A stretch of DNA of 64,000 bases. It comes from Alphaproteobacteria bacterium. Lineage in GTDB: Bacteria; Pseudomonadota; Alphaproteobacteria; Rhodobacterales; Rhodobacteraceae. The notes beneath the pieces are model-generated. The model was not told the origin of the DNA. It ran no database searches and saw only the letters and a program-made list of their open reading frames with translations. This document shows, in pieces, positions 8,196 to 16,934 of the stretch. The stretch is taken from assembly GCA_024280735.1 (NCBI GenBank), contig JAJRPO010000058.1:32179-96178 (forward strand), given 5' to 3'. Both the position numbers and the translations under genes were made by a program. How positions within the stretch are numbered: the stretch's first letter is position 1; each line of letters begins with the position of its first letter.

Positions 8196-9337
8196 GTTTG
8201 AGTGTTTAACATATTTACCGTCACTGCCAGAATATCGCCATAGCCGTTGAATCGTGTGCAGGTGGCTCCAACGTAAGCCCCCATGCCGGAAAACAGGATG
8301 TAATCTTCCTCCGCCATGTTTGCTGGCAGGGGTAAGGGTTCAGGTAATTTATCCAGCGAGTCGCAGGTCGGGCCAAACGCTACTCGGGGTATGGGTTTAC
8401 CGCCGCGTGTCTCGCCGCTCGGTGACAGGCAGCTAAAGCGGTGGTTGGTGTCAAGGTCGCGAAATTCCGTCAGCCCGCCGTAAATTCCGTCATTCAGATA
8501 AACCGACCCGTTGTCGTGGATCGATTTTATCCGCGCCGCCAGTGAAAACGCATCCGACACCATGGCGCGACCCGGTTCGCACAGCAGTTCTGGTGCATCT
8601 GCACCAAAGCTGGCTTGGGTCGCGGATTTTATCGCTTTGAAAATTTTGGGCAGTTCCGGCACTCTGCCTGAGCGCTGCGCGGGAAATCCGCCGCCCACAT
8701 TAAGGCGTTCCAACTTGACACCTGCATCTCGCGCCACATCTGCGCAGGCGGAAATATAACTGACCCAAGCTTGCGGATCATGGCATTGAGTGCCGGGGTG
8801 AAAGGTCATCGAGGTTCTGAAGCCCGCTGCCGCCGCACGTTTCAGCAATTCAGTGGCTTTCTCCGCATCCGCACCAAATTTCTCGCCGAAATCATAGGCG
8901 GCCCCTTTGATTGGCAGTTTCAAGCGCACAGCAATTTCACAGCCCTTGGGCAGAGCAGCCGCCAATTTGTCAAACTCGCCAAAGCTGTCGACGGAATAGG
9001 ATTGCAGCCCTTTGGAAACCGCATAAATGATTTCGGCCTTGGAGCGTACGGGGTTGTTGTAATGCAGCATTGCACCGGGGGCCTGTGCCAAAACCAGATC
9101 GATTTCCACCGGAGAGGCCACGTCATAGGCTGTTACTCCTGCTGCGTGAAGATTGGAAATGACCGCCGCGTTTGCATTGGCCTTGACCGCATAAGACACC
9201 AACCCCGGAAACCCTGCGGCGAAGGCCCTTGCGGTGTTGTGCAAAACCTCGGGGCAGAAAAATGCCACAGGTCTATCGGGGTGACGTGCTGTTAGAAATT
9301 CCTGTGGTGTCGCCCAAATTGTTTTGTCTGTTTTCAT
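8183..9337 (-). CDS. type III PLP-dependent decarboxylase (ornithine decarboxylase-like)
   Basis: A 384-residue group IV amino-acid decarboxylase of alanine-racemase fold. The PLP lysine is K52 in SYAVKAN. The SVDSFGEFDKL segment, GGGFP, CEPGRAMVSDA and the active-site cysteine C325 in FGPTCDSLD are all present, so it should be catalytically intact. The expected reaction is ornithine to putrescine, possibly with lysine activity. The start at 9337 is chosen because AGAGG lies upstream and MKTDKTIW gives the family length; an ATG 8 bases upstream opens only a two-codon mini-ORF. It is divergent from an Lrp regulator that probably controls it. Confidence 0.85.
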   Translation of the reverse strand: MKTDKTIWATPQEFLTARHPDRPVAFFCPEVLHNTARAFAAGFPGLVSYAVKANANAAVISNLHAAGVTAYDVASPVEIDLVLAQAPGAMLHYNNPVRSKAEIIYAVSKGLQSYSVDSFGEFDKLAAALPKGCEIAVRLKLPIKGAAYDFGEKFGADAEKATELLKRAAAAGFRTSMTFHPGTQCHDPQAWVSYISACADVARDAGVKLERLNVGGGFPAQRSGRVPELPKIFKAIKSATQASFGADAPELLCEPGRAMVSDAFSLAARIKSIHDNGSVYLNDGIYGGLTEFRDLDTNHRFSCLSPSGETRGGKPIPRVAFGPTCDSLDKLPEPLPLPANMAEEDYILFSGMGAYVGATCTRFNGYGDILAVTVNMLNTQTPRT

Positions 9338-9375
9338 TTGCCCATGCCTCTTTCCCCCTAGTATGGGGTGGTGGC

Positions 9376-9432
9376 GAGTCATTATGACTCGGCACTTCGG
9401 GAGTTATGTGTATAACTTACGGCATAATGCCG
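9376..9432. promoter_or_regulatory. triple-palindrome operator region between decarboxylase and Lrp genes
   Basis: Three perfect palindromes lie in 57 bases: GAGTCA-TTA-TGACTC (9376-9390), AGTTAT-GTGT-ATAACT (9402-9417) and CGGCAT-A-ATGCCG (9420-9432). They sit in the 109-base gap between the divergent decarboxylase and Lrp genes. They are good candidates for Lrp binding and autoregulation; which palindrome is bound cannot be told from sequence. Confidence 0.55.
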
Positions 9433-9446
9433 AAAGTTAGGGTAAT

Positions 9447-9881
9447 ATGATGGATGATATCGATCAACAACTGCTGAACGCTTTGGCAGAAAATGCCCGC
9501 CTGCCTGTGACCACGCTGGCGGGCAAGTTGGGTTTGGCCCGCACCACTGTTCAGGCACGCCTTGAGCGGCTGGAAAATAGTGGTGTCATTGCGGGCTATA
9601 CCCTGCGCCTTGGGGCGCAAGCCGATGAGAAGCGTATTCGTGCCACGGTATTGCTGCAACTCGATCCGCGAACCGCACCAATGGTAGTGCAGCGTTTGAA
9701 AAGCATTGTGCAGGTTGAGCGGGCGGTGACGTCTTCGGGGCGGTTTGATCTGTTGTTGCAGATTGCAGCGCGAAGCACGGCGCGGCTGGATGAGATCTTG
9801 GATGAAATCGGTGGTATCAAGGGGGTTCGCTCCTCGGAAAGTCTGATCCATTTATCCGTGCGAATTGATCGGGGTGTTTGA
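9447..9881 (+). CDS. Lrp/AsnC family transcriptional regulator
   Basis: A 144-residue regulator with the AsnC-type helix-turn-helix at the N-terminus (DDIDQQLLNALAENARLPVT, then LGLARTTVQARLERLENSGVI) and an RAM effector-binding domain after residue 65. It is divergent from the ornithine-decarboxylase-like gene with a palindrome-rich gap, so it probably senses an amino acid such as ornithine, lysine or arginine and controls that gene. TAGGGTAAT upstream of ATGATG provides a weak ribosome site. Confidence 0.9.
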   Translation: MMDDIDQQLLNALAENARLPVTTLAGKLGLARTTVQARLERLENSGVIAGYTLRLGAQADEKRIRATVLLQLDPRTAPMVVQRLKSIVQVERAVTSSGRFDLLLQIAARSTARLDEILDEIGGIKGVRSSESLIHLSVRIDRGV

Positions 9882-10011
9882 AGAGTAAGATGCGCTCCGC
9901 GCGGGGATATTTAAAAGAACAAAGAAGATGTAAGGGGCGCGCGAGGCGGGGGTTTTCCTTGTAAGGTGGCTGTGTAATAAGCGCTGAAACACTTGAGGCG
10001 GGACCAGTACT

Positions 10012-12930
10012 ATGGCGATGGAAAAGAACTTTGATGCGGGCGCGGCAGAGCCAGCGATTTTTCAGAAATGGGAATCGGAGGGGGCGTTTAAAGCCGGGGC
10101 CAATGCGCGCGACGGGGCGGAAAGCTTTTGCATCATGATCCCGCCGCCAAATGTGACAGGCGCGCTGCATGTGGGGCATGCGTTTAACAATACTTTGCAG
10201 GATATTCTGGTGCGCTGGCACCGGATGCGCGGCTTTGATACACTGTGGCAGCCCGGGCAGGATCACGCGGGTATTGCCACCCAGTTGCAGGTGGAAAAGA
10301 TGCTGGCGGCGCAAGGCCTGCCGAGCCGCGCCGAAATGGGGCGCGAGGCGTTTACCGACAAGGTTTGGGAGTGGAAGGAGCAATACGGGTCCACCATTAT
10401 CAACCAGCTGAAACGGCTTGGCGCGAGTTGCGACTGGGAGCGCAACGCCTTTACCATGGACGAGGTGTTCCATGATGCGGTGCTGAAGGTTTTTGTCGAT
10501 CTGTATAACAAAGGTCTGATCTATCGCGGCAAGCGCTTGGTCAATTGGGACCCGCATTTTGAAACCGCGATTTCGGATCTGGAAGTCGAGAACATCGAGA
10601 TCGACGGCCACATGTGGCATTTCAAATACCCGCTCGCCGGGGGGGCGGAATATGAATATATCGAGAAGGACGACGATGGCATTGTGACCCTGCGCGAAAT
10701 GCGCAATTACATTTCAATCGCCACTACGCGTCCTGAAACCATGTTGGGGGATGGCGCGGTTGCGGTGCATCCTGATGATGAGCGTTACGCGCCAATTGTT
10801 GGCAAGCTGTGTGAAATTCCGGTGGGTCCCAAAGAGCATCGCCGCCTGATCCCGATTATTACCGACGAGTACCCCGATATGGATTTCGGTTCTGGTGCAG
10901 TGAAAATCACCGGCGCCCATGATCTGAACGACTATGGCGTGGCCAAGCGCAATAATATTCCGTTGTATCGACTGATGGACACCCGCGCGGTGATGCGCAG
11001 CGACGGGCTGGATTACGCGGCTGCGGCGACGCGCGCCAAGGAGATCGCCGAGGGGTCGGATTTTGCCGATATTGAGATCGATTTGATCAACCTGATTCCC
11101 GATGCATATCGTGGCTTGGATCGTTTTGAAGCGCGCAAAGCCGTGATTGCGGACATCGACGCCGAAGGCCTGATGATCATGGTTGAGGACAAAAAGATCA
11201 TGCAACCGTTCTGCGACCGCTCCAAGGTGGTTATGGAACCGATGCTGACCGATCAGTGGTATGTGGATGCGGCGAAACTGGCGGTTCCGGCGTTGGAAAA
11301 GGTCAAAGACGGCAGTGTCAGCATCATGCCCGAAAGCGGCCGCAAGGTGTATTTCCACTGGATGGAAAACATCGAGCCGTGGTGCATTTCGCGGCAGTTG
11401 TGGTGGGGGCATCAAATTCCGGTTTGGTATGGTCCCCGCAAGGTTGGCGACCAGATTGTGTTTCAAGAACCGTTCAAAGAGTTTTGCGCGGCCAATGAAA
11501 ATGATCTGCTAAACCAAACATCATCTTATTACGGTGGCACGGTGATGCTGCTGGATGAAAAACCCGAAATGACCGGCATGCGGGTTGGCGGCGGTATGGG
11601 GATGACTGGAACCGTACCGATGTGGCGCGATCCTGATGTGCTGGATACTTGGTTCTCCTCGGGTCTCTGGCCAATTGGGACGCTGGGGTGGCCGAATGAC
11701 ACGGAGATGCTGGATAGGTACTTCCCCACCTCGACCCTGATCACCGGTCAGGACATTCTGTTCTTCTGGGTGGCGCGGATGATGATGATGCAGTTGGAAG
11801 TGACTGGCAAGATTCCCTTTGATACGGTCTATCTGCACCAGTTGGTGCGCGACGAGAAGGGCGTGAAAATGTCCAAGACTTTGGGCAATGTGATTGACCC
11901 ATTGGTGATGATTGACGAATACGGCGCGGATGCCGTGCGTTTTACCATGACGTCGATGGCCTCTCTTGGTGGGTCGCTGAAACTGTCGATGGAACGGGTG
12001 CAGGGCTATCGCAATTTCGGCACCAAGCTGTGGAATGCGGCGCGGTTTGCCGAGATGAACGACTGTAAGCCGTCGCCCGATTTCGATCCCGCGCAGGTGA
12101 CGCAAACTGTCAATAAATGGATTGTTGGCGAGACCGCCCGTGCCGGTGCCATGGTTGACAGCGCCTTGCAACAATACCGTTTTAATGACGCAGCGAACGG
12201 GCTGTATGCCTTCGTGTGGGGCAAGGTTTGCGACTGGTATGTGGAATTGGCAAAGCCGCTGTTTCAGGGCGAGGACGCGGCGGCCAAGGCGGAAACGCAG
12301 GCGACAATGGCTTGGGCGATTGATCAATGCCTGATCTTGCTGCATCCAATCATGCCCTTCATCACCGAACAGCTGTGGGGCGATATTGCCGAGCGTCCCA
12401 AGATGCTGGTGCATACGGATTGGCCTGAGTACGGTGCCGATCTGAGCAACGCCGATGCGGACCGTGAAATGAACTGGGTGATTACCCTGATTGAACGCGT
12501 TCGTTCGCTGCGCACCGAAATGCGGGTTAACGCCGGCGCAAAAATCCCTGTGGTTCAGCTGGAGCTGGACGCGGCAGGGCAGGCGGCGCTTGCCAACAAC
12601 TTGCCGATGATCCAGCGCCTTGCGCGGATCGAGAGCCTGACTGTGGCATCCGAGGCCCCCAAAGGCTCGATCACTTTGCCGGTGGAGGGGGGGTCTTTCT
12701 GTCTGCTGCTGGCAGATGTAATTGACGTGGCCGCTGAAAAGGCGCGCCTGACCAAGGCCATGGACAAGCTGACCAAGGAAATGGGCGGCATTAAAGGCAA
12801 GCTGGCAAACGTAAAATTCACCGCCAAAGCACCGGAACATGTGGTCGCCGAGAACCGCACGCGGCTGGTGACGGCAGGCGAGGAAATGGCGAATTTGGAA
12901 GCGGCGCTGAAACGGCTGGCGGCGTTGTAG
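10012..12930 (+). CDS. valS: valyl-tRNA synthetase
   Basis: A 972-residue class I aminoacyl-tRNA synthetase charging tRNA-Val. The HIGH-type motif is in [17 protein letters not shown] (44-60), the editing (CP1) domain follows, KMSKT is at 619-623, and the C-terminal coiled-coil arm ends with ...[13 protein letters not shown]. Length is normal for an alphaproteobacterial ValS. GAGGCGGG precedes the ATG. The stop codon TAG at 12928-12930 is part of the left arm of a long hairpin repeat. Confidence 0.97.
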   Translation: MAMEKNFDAGAAEPAIFQKWESEGAFKAGANARDGAESFCIMIPPPNVTGALHVGHAFNNTLQDILVRWHRMRGFDTLWQPGQDHAGIATQLQVEKMLAAQGLPSRAEMGREAFTDKVWEWKEQYGSTIINQLKRLGASCDWERNAFTMDEVFHDAVLKVFVDLYNKGLIYRGKRLVNWDPHFETAISDLEVENIEIDGHMWHFKYPLAGGAEYEYIEKDDDGIVTLREMRNYISIATTRPETMLGDGAVAVHPDDERYAPIVGKLCEIPVGPKEHRRLIPIITDEYPDMDFGSGAVKITGAHDLNDYGVAKRNNIPLYRLMDTRAVMRSDGLDYAAAATRAKEIAEGSDFADIEIDLINLIPDAYRGLDRFEARKAVIADIDAEGLMIMVEDKKIMQPFCDRSKVVMEPMLTDQWYVDAAKLAVPALEKVKDGSVSIMPESGRKVYFHWMENIEPWCISRQLWWGHQIPVWYGPRKVGDQIVFQEPFKEFCAANENDLLNQTSSYYGGTVMLLDEKPEMTGMRVGGGMGMTGTVPMWRDPDVLDTWFSSGLWPIGTLGWPNDTEMLDRYFPTSTLITGQDILFFWVARMMMMQLEVTGKIPFDTVYLHQLVRDEKGVKMSKTLGNVIDPLVMIDEYGADAVRFTMTSMASLGGSLKLSMERVQGYRNFGTKLWNAARFAEMNDCKPSPDFDPAQVTQTVNKWIVGETARAGAMVDSALQQYRFNDAANGLYAFVWGKVCDWYVELAKPLFQGEDAAAKAETQATMAWAIDQCLILLHPIMPFITEQLWGDIAERPKMLVHTDWPEYGADLSNADADREMNWVITLIERVRSLRTEMRVNAGAKIPVVQLELDAAGQAALANNLPMIQRLARIESLTVASEAPKGSITLPVEGGSFCLLLADVIDVAAEKARLTKAMDKLTKEMGGIKGKLANVKFTAKAPEHVVAENRTRLVTAGEEMANLEAALKRLAAL

Positions 12931-12979
12931 GATGGGTGCCAACCCACCAATCGAGGCGGTGGGTTGGCACCCATCCTAC
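12927..12979. repeat. GTAGGATGGG hairpin repeat, full inverted copy
   Basis: Arms 12927-12948 and 12958-12979 are perfect 22-bp reverse complements around a 9-base loop. The edge GTAGGATGGG contains the valS stop codon TAG. Half-copies of the same family occur at 32422-32443 and 54129-54150. It can act as the valS terminator. Confidence 0.85.
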
Positions 12980-13004
12980 GATCTGAAAAATAGGGGGCCT
13001 TCCT

Positions 13005-13769
13005 GTGTCTGTCAAACAATCCGACCGAATTCGAACCTTCCTTAAAGGCATCGAAACCGGTGATCCGGCGGCGGTAGCTGTGGTTAATGAGGCGAAATAC
13101 ATTCAGCATAATCCCCACACCAGTGAGGGAAACGAAGGGCTGGCGGTGCTGTTCAAACGCCTGTCCAAAACCGCGCCCAAAGTAACGATGCTGCGGGGTT
13201 TTGATGATGGGGATTATGTTTTTGCCCATATGGAATATGATTTTTCCAGCGTGAAAATCGGCTTTGAGGTGTTTCGCTTTGAGGACGGCCAAGCGGTGGA
13301 GCATTGGGATAATATTCAGCCGAAACAAGGGCCGAATATCTCTGGCCATAGTATGATTGACGGGGCAACCGAAACCACCGACCTGGCGCTGACTGGGGAA
13401 AATCGGGAAATTGCGCGTGTTTTTGTGACCGAGGTTCTGATTGATCGACAGCTTGACGCGCTGGAAACCTATATTGATGGCGAAAACTTTACCCAACATA
13501 ACCCGGAGGTCGCGGATGGCTTACCCGCTTATCGCGCTTACCTGAATGCAATTTTCAAGGATGGGTTCAGGGTCAACTATAGTCACCTCCACCGCGTGTT
13601 GGCTGAGGGTAATTTTGTGCTTTGTGTCAGCGAAGGATTTCTGGAAGACGTTCACACGTCTTTCTATGACCTCTTTAGAATATCCGGCGGTAAAATCGCG
13701 GAACATTGGGATACCATCGAGACAGTGCCACCGCGCGATGAATGGCTGAACCAGAATGGCAAATTTTAA
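13005..13769 (+). CDS. tandem SnoaL-like (NTF2-fold) protein
   Basis: A 254-residue protein made of two homologous SnoaL-like halves. The first has IQHNPHTSEGNEGL and EHWDNIQP; the second has TQHNPEVADGLPAY and EHWDTIET. The family folds as an alpha+beta cone and includes polyketide cyclases and many proteins of unknown activity; none can be assigned here. The start is GTG at 13005 with GGGGGCC upstream. No signal peptide, so cytoplasmic. It stands alone between two hairpin repeats. Confidence 0.75.
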   Translation: MSVKQSDRIRTFLKGIETGDPAAVAVVNEAKYIQHNPHTSEGNEGLAVLFKRLSKTAPKVTMLRGFDDGDYVFAHMEYDFSSVKIGFEVFRFEDGQAVEHWDNIQPKQGPNISGHSMIDGATETTDLALTGENREIARVFVTEVLIDRQLDALETYIDGENFTQHNPEVADGLPAYRAYLNAIFKDGFRVNYSHLHRVLAEGNFVLCVSEGFLEDVHTSFYDLFRISGGKIAEHWDTIETVPPRDEWLNQNGKF

Positions 13770-13780
13770 CGCTGGCTTAG

Positions 13781-13803
13781 GGGTGCGTGGGGACCACGCA
13801 CCC
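13781..13803. repeat. GTAGGGTGCG hairpin
   Basis: GGGTGCGTGG (13781-13790) and CCACGCACCC (13794-13803) are perfect 10-bp arms with a GGA loop. Read on the minus strand with its edge, it resembles the GTAGGGTGGG hairpin family. It encodes the last residues (VGCVVPTHP) of the disrupted membrane hydrolase gene and lies just after the SnoaL-like gene, so it may also terminate that gene. Confidence 0.6.
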
Positions 13804-14171
13804 TACAAGTGCGGCGGCCAACCAGACTGCGATCTCTAGTTTGAAGGTCCAATGGGCCATAAATGATTTGATCCAGTGGTCCTGAGTTGCAGGTACAGTT
13901 ACCAGATGAAAGCCAGTGTCACTGAGCGGCCAGAACCAGCGGATATCGCCGGCGATTGTATCCAGCAGTATGTGCAGAATGATGCCGCCGAACAAGGCCA
14001 ACAGCCAGATTGGTGTTTGTTTTCGGAGCAATTTATGGCCGATAACTATGCACAGGAAAATTGTGGCCCAGACCAGAGGTTTATGCGTCCAATAGGCATG
14101 GTGGTGGATTTGTTTGTTGTCGATGAACCAGAATCGCAACATGTCGATGTCTGGAAGGACGGCCCCGGTTA

Positions 14172-14272
14172 AAGCGTTTCGACTTATCGTTGAAACGCAA
14201 TTCCCGGTCTTTCGAAAAGGCTCAAATAGGAATTGCGTTGTCTTTTTGATTCAAATAAAAGTCGAAACGCTC
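14172..14272. mobile_element. 101-bp MITE-like palindromic element with TA duplication
   Basis: The element starts AAGCGTTTCGACTT and ends AAGTCGAAACGCTC, giving 14-bp terminal inverted repeats with one mismatch at the outermost base. Inner segments GAAACGCAATTCC and GGAATTGCGTTG extend the palindrome. TA flanks it on both sides (14170-14171 and 14273-14274). It is too short to encode a transposase. TA duplication is typical of IS630/Tc1-mariner type transposition, so a non-autonomous derivative is likely; no parent element is in the window. Confidence 0.75.
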
Positions 14273-14364
14273 TAGCCCGGCCCAAAGAACCGCCTTTGCG
14301 GTGTGTTTGCGAAACAGGCTGCGCAGCATCAGGTAGCCCGCGGGCAAGTGGCCGATTAGCATGG

Positions 14365-15132
14365 CTAGCGTTCCTGTTCCTGAGCAAAGCGCAGTTTGGC
14401 GACTTCCTCATTGGCACCGGCTTTTTTCTCGGCGTGCATGCAGGTCTCGACAAAACCTAGATGATCTTCAACGGCCTTGCGCGCGGCCTGTGGATTGCGG
14501 GCGATTATGGCATCGTGGATGCTGCGATGTTGTTCCAGCAGGGCCATGCGGGTGGTGCGGACTTTGAACATCACTTGGCGGTTGTAAAATACGCCCGCAC
14601 GCAGCATTTCAAACATTGACCGCATCATGTGCAGCATAAAGACGTTATGGGATGCCTCGACGATTGCCATGTGAAATTCGGCATCTAACGCGGCTTCCTC
14701 GGCGGGGTTGCGTTTGGTGTGGGCCTCTTCCATTTTGCGGAAAATCGCGGAGATCACTTTGAGGTCGGTGTCTGATGACATGCGTGCGGCGCGCTCTGCT
14801 GCCAGCCCCTCCAGATCAGTGCGAAAGGAAAGGTAGTCGAACAGGGCCTCTTCATGGGTGGAGAACAGTTGGATCAACGGGGCGGAAAAGGCAGAGCCAA
14901 GCACGTTGGCGACATAGATGCCGGATCCCGCGCGGGTTTGCAATAAACCCAGCTCTACTAATGCCGCGATGGCCTCGCGGACCGAGGGACGCGACACGCC
15001 AAGGCGATCCGCGAGATCACGTTCCGAGGGCAGGCGTTCGCCGGGGCGCAAGATCCCGCGCAAAATCAACTGCTCGATTTGGCGCTGCACGGTCTGCGCG
15101 ACGCGTTCTTGTTTGATTTTTTGGAATGGCAT
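14365..15132 (-). CDS. GntR/FadR family transcriptional regulator (FCD domain)
   Basis: A 255-residue regulator. The winged helix is at about 5-75 (PGERLPSERDLADRLGVSRPSVREAI), followed by an all-helical FCD effector domain (DAEFHMAIVEASHN...) of the PdhR/LldR/GlcC type, which usually senses a carboxylate. The ligand cannot be predicted because no catabolic gene is adjacent; its only operon partner is the broken membrane hydrolase gene two bases downstream. A perfect palindrome 14 bases before the ATG probably serves autoregulation. Confidence 0.88.
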   Translation of the reverse strand: MPFQKIKQERVAQTVQRQIEQLILRGILRPGERLPSERDLADRLGVSRPSVREAIAALVELGLLQTRAGSGIYVANVLGSAFSAPLIQLFSTHEEALFDYLSFRTDLEGLAAERAARMSSDTDLKVISAIFRKMEEAHTKRNPAEEAALDAEFHMAIVEASHNVFMLHMMRSMFEMLRAGVFYNRQVMFKVRTTRMALLEQHRSIHDAIIARNPQAARKAVEDHLGFVETCMHAEKKAGANEEVAKLRFAQEQER

Positions 15133-15145
15133 GGTTGGCCCTTTG

Positions 15146-15168
15146 TTTGGTCAATTAATATGACCAAA
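15146..15168. promoter_or_regulatory. palindromic operator upstream of GntR/FadR gene
   Basis: TTTGGTCA (15146-15153) and TGACCAAA (15161-15168) are perfect arms around ATTAATA. The TGGTC/GACCA arms fit the known FadR/PdhR-type operator style (TGGTnnnACCA core). It lies 14-36 bases upstream of the regulator's ATG, which favours autorepression. Confidence 0.6.
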
Positions 15169-15191
15169 GAGACAGGCAAACAAGAAAGAAA

Positions 15192-15233
15192 CAGCCGCGA
15201 CGGCGTGGAGGGGGGGGAGTACCGTCGCGGCTG
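15192..15233 (-). terminator. terminator downstream of OmpA lipoprotein gene
   Basis: CAGCCGCGACGG (15192-15203) and CCGTCGCGGCTG (15222-15233) form a perfect 12-bp stem. On the minus strand the stem is followed by TTTCTTTCTTG, which suits Rho-independent termination of the OmpA-family gene ending at 15249. Confidence 0.7.
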
Positions 15234-15248
15234 CCTATCTGGCCCAGT

Positions 15249-15890
15249 CTAAGCTGTTGGCCGGATGACAATTTCTACACGGCGGTTTTGGGCGCGCCCT
15301 GTGGTGGTGTCGTTGCTGGCAACGGGGCTGCCTTCGCCACGGCCATAGGCGCGAATGCGGGCTTGGGCGACGCCTGCGCGGCCTAGTATGGCACCAACAC
15401 TCTCGGCCCGACGTGCCGACAGGTTCTGGTTGTACTCGGTGCCACCGACGCTGTCGGTATGGCCGATTACGTCGATTGTGCTGTCCGGGTATTTTTGCAA
15501 ATTCGCCGCCAAACGCCCGAGGTCGTCTTGCAACGAGGGCCGCACGTAAGAACTGGCGGTGGCGAAAGTGATGGCCTCGGGCAGGGTAACAATCAGCTCG
15601 TTGCCCGTATTGGTGATGATCGCACCACTGCCAGCCATATCCCGCCGCAATTCTCTTTCCTGTTTGTCGAGCACGTTGCCGACAACTGCACCGACCACGC
15701 CGCCAAGGACAACGCCTTTTAGAACGGCGTCGCCACTGTTGCCTGCAATGATCTGAGATGCAGCCCCGATCGCCGCGCCAATCGCTGCACCGTTGCGGGT
15801 TTTCTTGTAATCAGGGTCAGATGCGTCAACACAGGCGGTTAGGGTGAGGGCCGCAACTGTCGCGATACCAAGTGATTTTACCAAAGCCAT
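15249..15890 (-). CDS. OmpA family lipoprotein (YiaD-like)
   Basis: A 213-residue predicted lipoprotein with lipobox LTAC at 17-20. A glycine-zipper stretch (GAAIGAAIGAA, then GVVLGGVVGAVVGNVL) follows, and then a C-terminal OmpA domain (IDVIGHTDSVGGTEYNQNLSARRAESV and NRRVEIVI) that binds peptidoglycan. It probably links the outer membrane to the cell wall, like E. coli YiaD. It is monocistronic with its own terminator. Confidence 0.9.
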   Translation of the reverse strand: MALVKSLGIATVAALTLTACVDASDPDYKKTRNGAAIGAAIGAASQIIAGNSGDAVLKGVVLGGVVGAVVGNVLDKQERELRRDMAGSGAIITNTGNELIVTLPEAITFATASSYVRPSLQDDLGRLAANLQKYPDSTIDVIGHTDSVGGTEYNQNLSARRAESVGAILGRAGVAQARIRAYGRGEGSPVASNDTTTGRAQNRRVEIVIRPTA

Positions 15891-15977
15891 GAGAGCTTTC
15901 CTTTTCTTGCTCGTCTCGACCTGTAAATTGGGGTTCCGGGGCGTAGTTGCAAGGCATGGGTTTGTGCCAGATAGGAG

Positions 15978-16829
15978 TTAAGCGGTATCCTGCTTGTTAT
16001 TTTGGGCGTCAAACCGCGCAGACTCCCAGGCCAATAGGGCGCGTTTGACCGGCAAGCCCCAGTGATAGCCCCCCAACCCACCGGATTTACGCAGGGCGCG
16101 GTGGCAGGGGATCAGCCAACTGACCGGGTTTCGCCCGACAGCCGTTCCCACCGCACGCGAAGCTTTTGGGCTGCCGATATGGCGGGCGATCTCGGAGTAT
16201 GTAGTGACGTGGCCAGAGGGGATCGCCAGCAGGGCCTCCCAAACCTTTATCTGGAACGGCGCGCCAATCAACAGCAGGTTAGCGGTGCCATTGCCAAGGA
16301 TTGCGGCGACTTGTGGCTGCAAGGCCGCCTCGTTTTCCTCAAATACCGCTTTGGGCCAACGGGCGGTCAAATCCTTAAGCGCCCAGTCGCGGCCAAATTC
16401 GGCGGTAAAACCGATGCCACATAAACCGCGCGGGGTGCCCATCACCAGCATTTCGCCAAATTGCGACGGGAACCAGCCCCAGTTTATGGTCAAGCCTTTA
16501 CCTTTGGCGGCATATTCACCGGGGCTCATCGCTTCCCATGTCAGGAACAAATCATGCAGGCGCCCGGTGCCGGACAGGCCGGTTTCATGGGCGGTGTCCA
16601 GCAGGGTAAAGCGGTCCTGCAACAGCCCCTTGGCGTGATCCAGCGTCAGATATTGCTGGTATTTCTTTGGGCTAACGCCAACCCACTGGCTAAACACCCG
16701 CTGGAAATGCGCCGGCGACAGGCCCACGGCGGCGGCGACTTCCTCTAGCCTTGGTTGGCCATTTACCGTGTCGCCAATGTGTTCAATCGCGCGGGCGATG
16801 ACGCCGTGATGATAGGGGTCTTGGGTCAT
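15978..16829 (-). CDS. Ada-like regulator / methylated-DNA-protein-cysteine methyltransferase
   Basis: A 283-residue fusion of an N-terminal AraC-type helix-turn-helix (about 1-90; VGLSPAHFQRVFSQWVGVSPKKYQQ) and a C-terminal O6-alkylguanine-DNA methyltransferase with the acceptor cysteine C242 in PCHR. It lacks the N-terminal zinc/phosphotriester domain of E. coli Ada, so it repairs O6-methylguanine but cannot be activated the classical way. The start at 16829 is set by AAAGGAGCCCCC directly upstream. It is divergent from nth, another DNA repair gene, with a gap of about 105 bases. Confidence 0.9.
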   Translation of the reverse strand: MTQDPYHHGVIARAIEHIGDTVNGQPRLEEVAAAVGLSPAHFQRVFSQWVGVSPKKYQQYLTLDHAKGLLQDRFTLLDTAHETGLSGTGRLHDLFLTWEAMSPGEYAAKGKGLTINWGWFPSQFGEMLVMGTPRGLCGIGFTAEFGRDWALKDLTARWPKAVFEENEAALQPQVAAILGNGTANLLLIGAPFQIKVWEALLAIPSGHVTTYSEIARHIGSPKASRAVGTAVGRNPVSWLIPCHRALRKSGGLGGYHWGLPVKRALLAWESARFDAQNNKQDTA

Positions 16830-16934
16830 GGGGGCTCCTTTGGAGGTAGGATGGGGCAACACGGGTAAACTTGCCACCCGAAACATGCGCAATTCCACTT
16901 GGCAGCGGGCCAATCCCATGGCAAACACGCGCCC

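Larger units (their letters stand above)
13777..14362 (-). pseudogene. membrane-bound metal-dependent hydrolase (DUF457/YdjM-like), disrupted by insertion
   Basis: The 5' part (14362 down to 14273) encodes MLIGHLPAGYLMLRSLFRKH... ending ...VLWAGL, and the 3' part (14171 to 13777) encodes TGAVLPDIDMLRFWFID, then HHHAYWTHKPL and several membrane helices. Together they match the DUF457/YdjM family of inner-membrane hydrolase-like proteins. A 101-bp palindromic element plus one TA copy (103 bases) lies between them and shifts the frame. Removing those 103 bases leaves 483 bases, exactly 160 codons plus stop, with ...WAGLTGAVLPDIDML... continuous. The ATG follows the GntR gene stop by two bases, so the intact gene was probably translationally coupled to it. 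An internal ATG at 14142 could yield only a truncated product. Confidence 0.8.

Noticed and set aside
10012..12942. Long minus-strand frames opposite valS (up to 473 codons)
   Set aside because: They are mirror frames of a well-supported gene, rich in His/Arg/Gln with no domain, as expected from codon bias.
16848..16880. GTAGGATGGGGCAAC segment between the Ada-like gene and nth as another repeat copy
   Set aside because: Only the first ten bases match the GTAGGGTGGG family and no hairpin arm follows.
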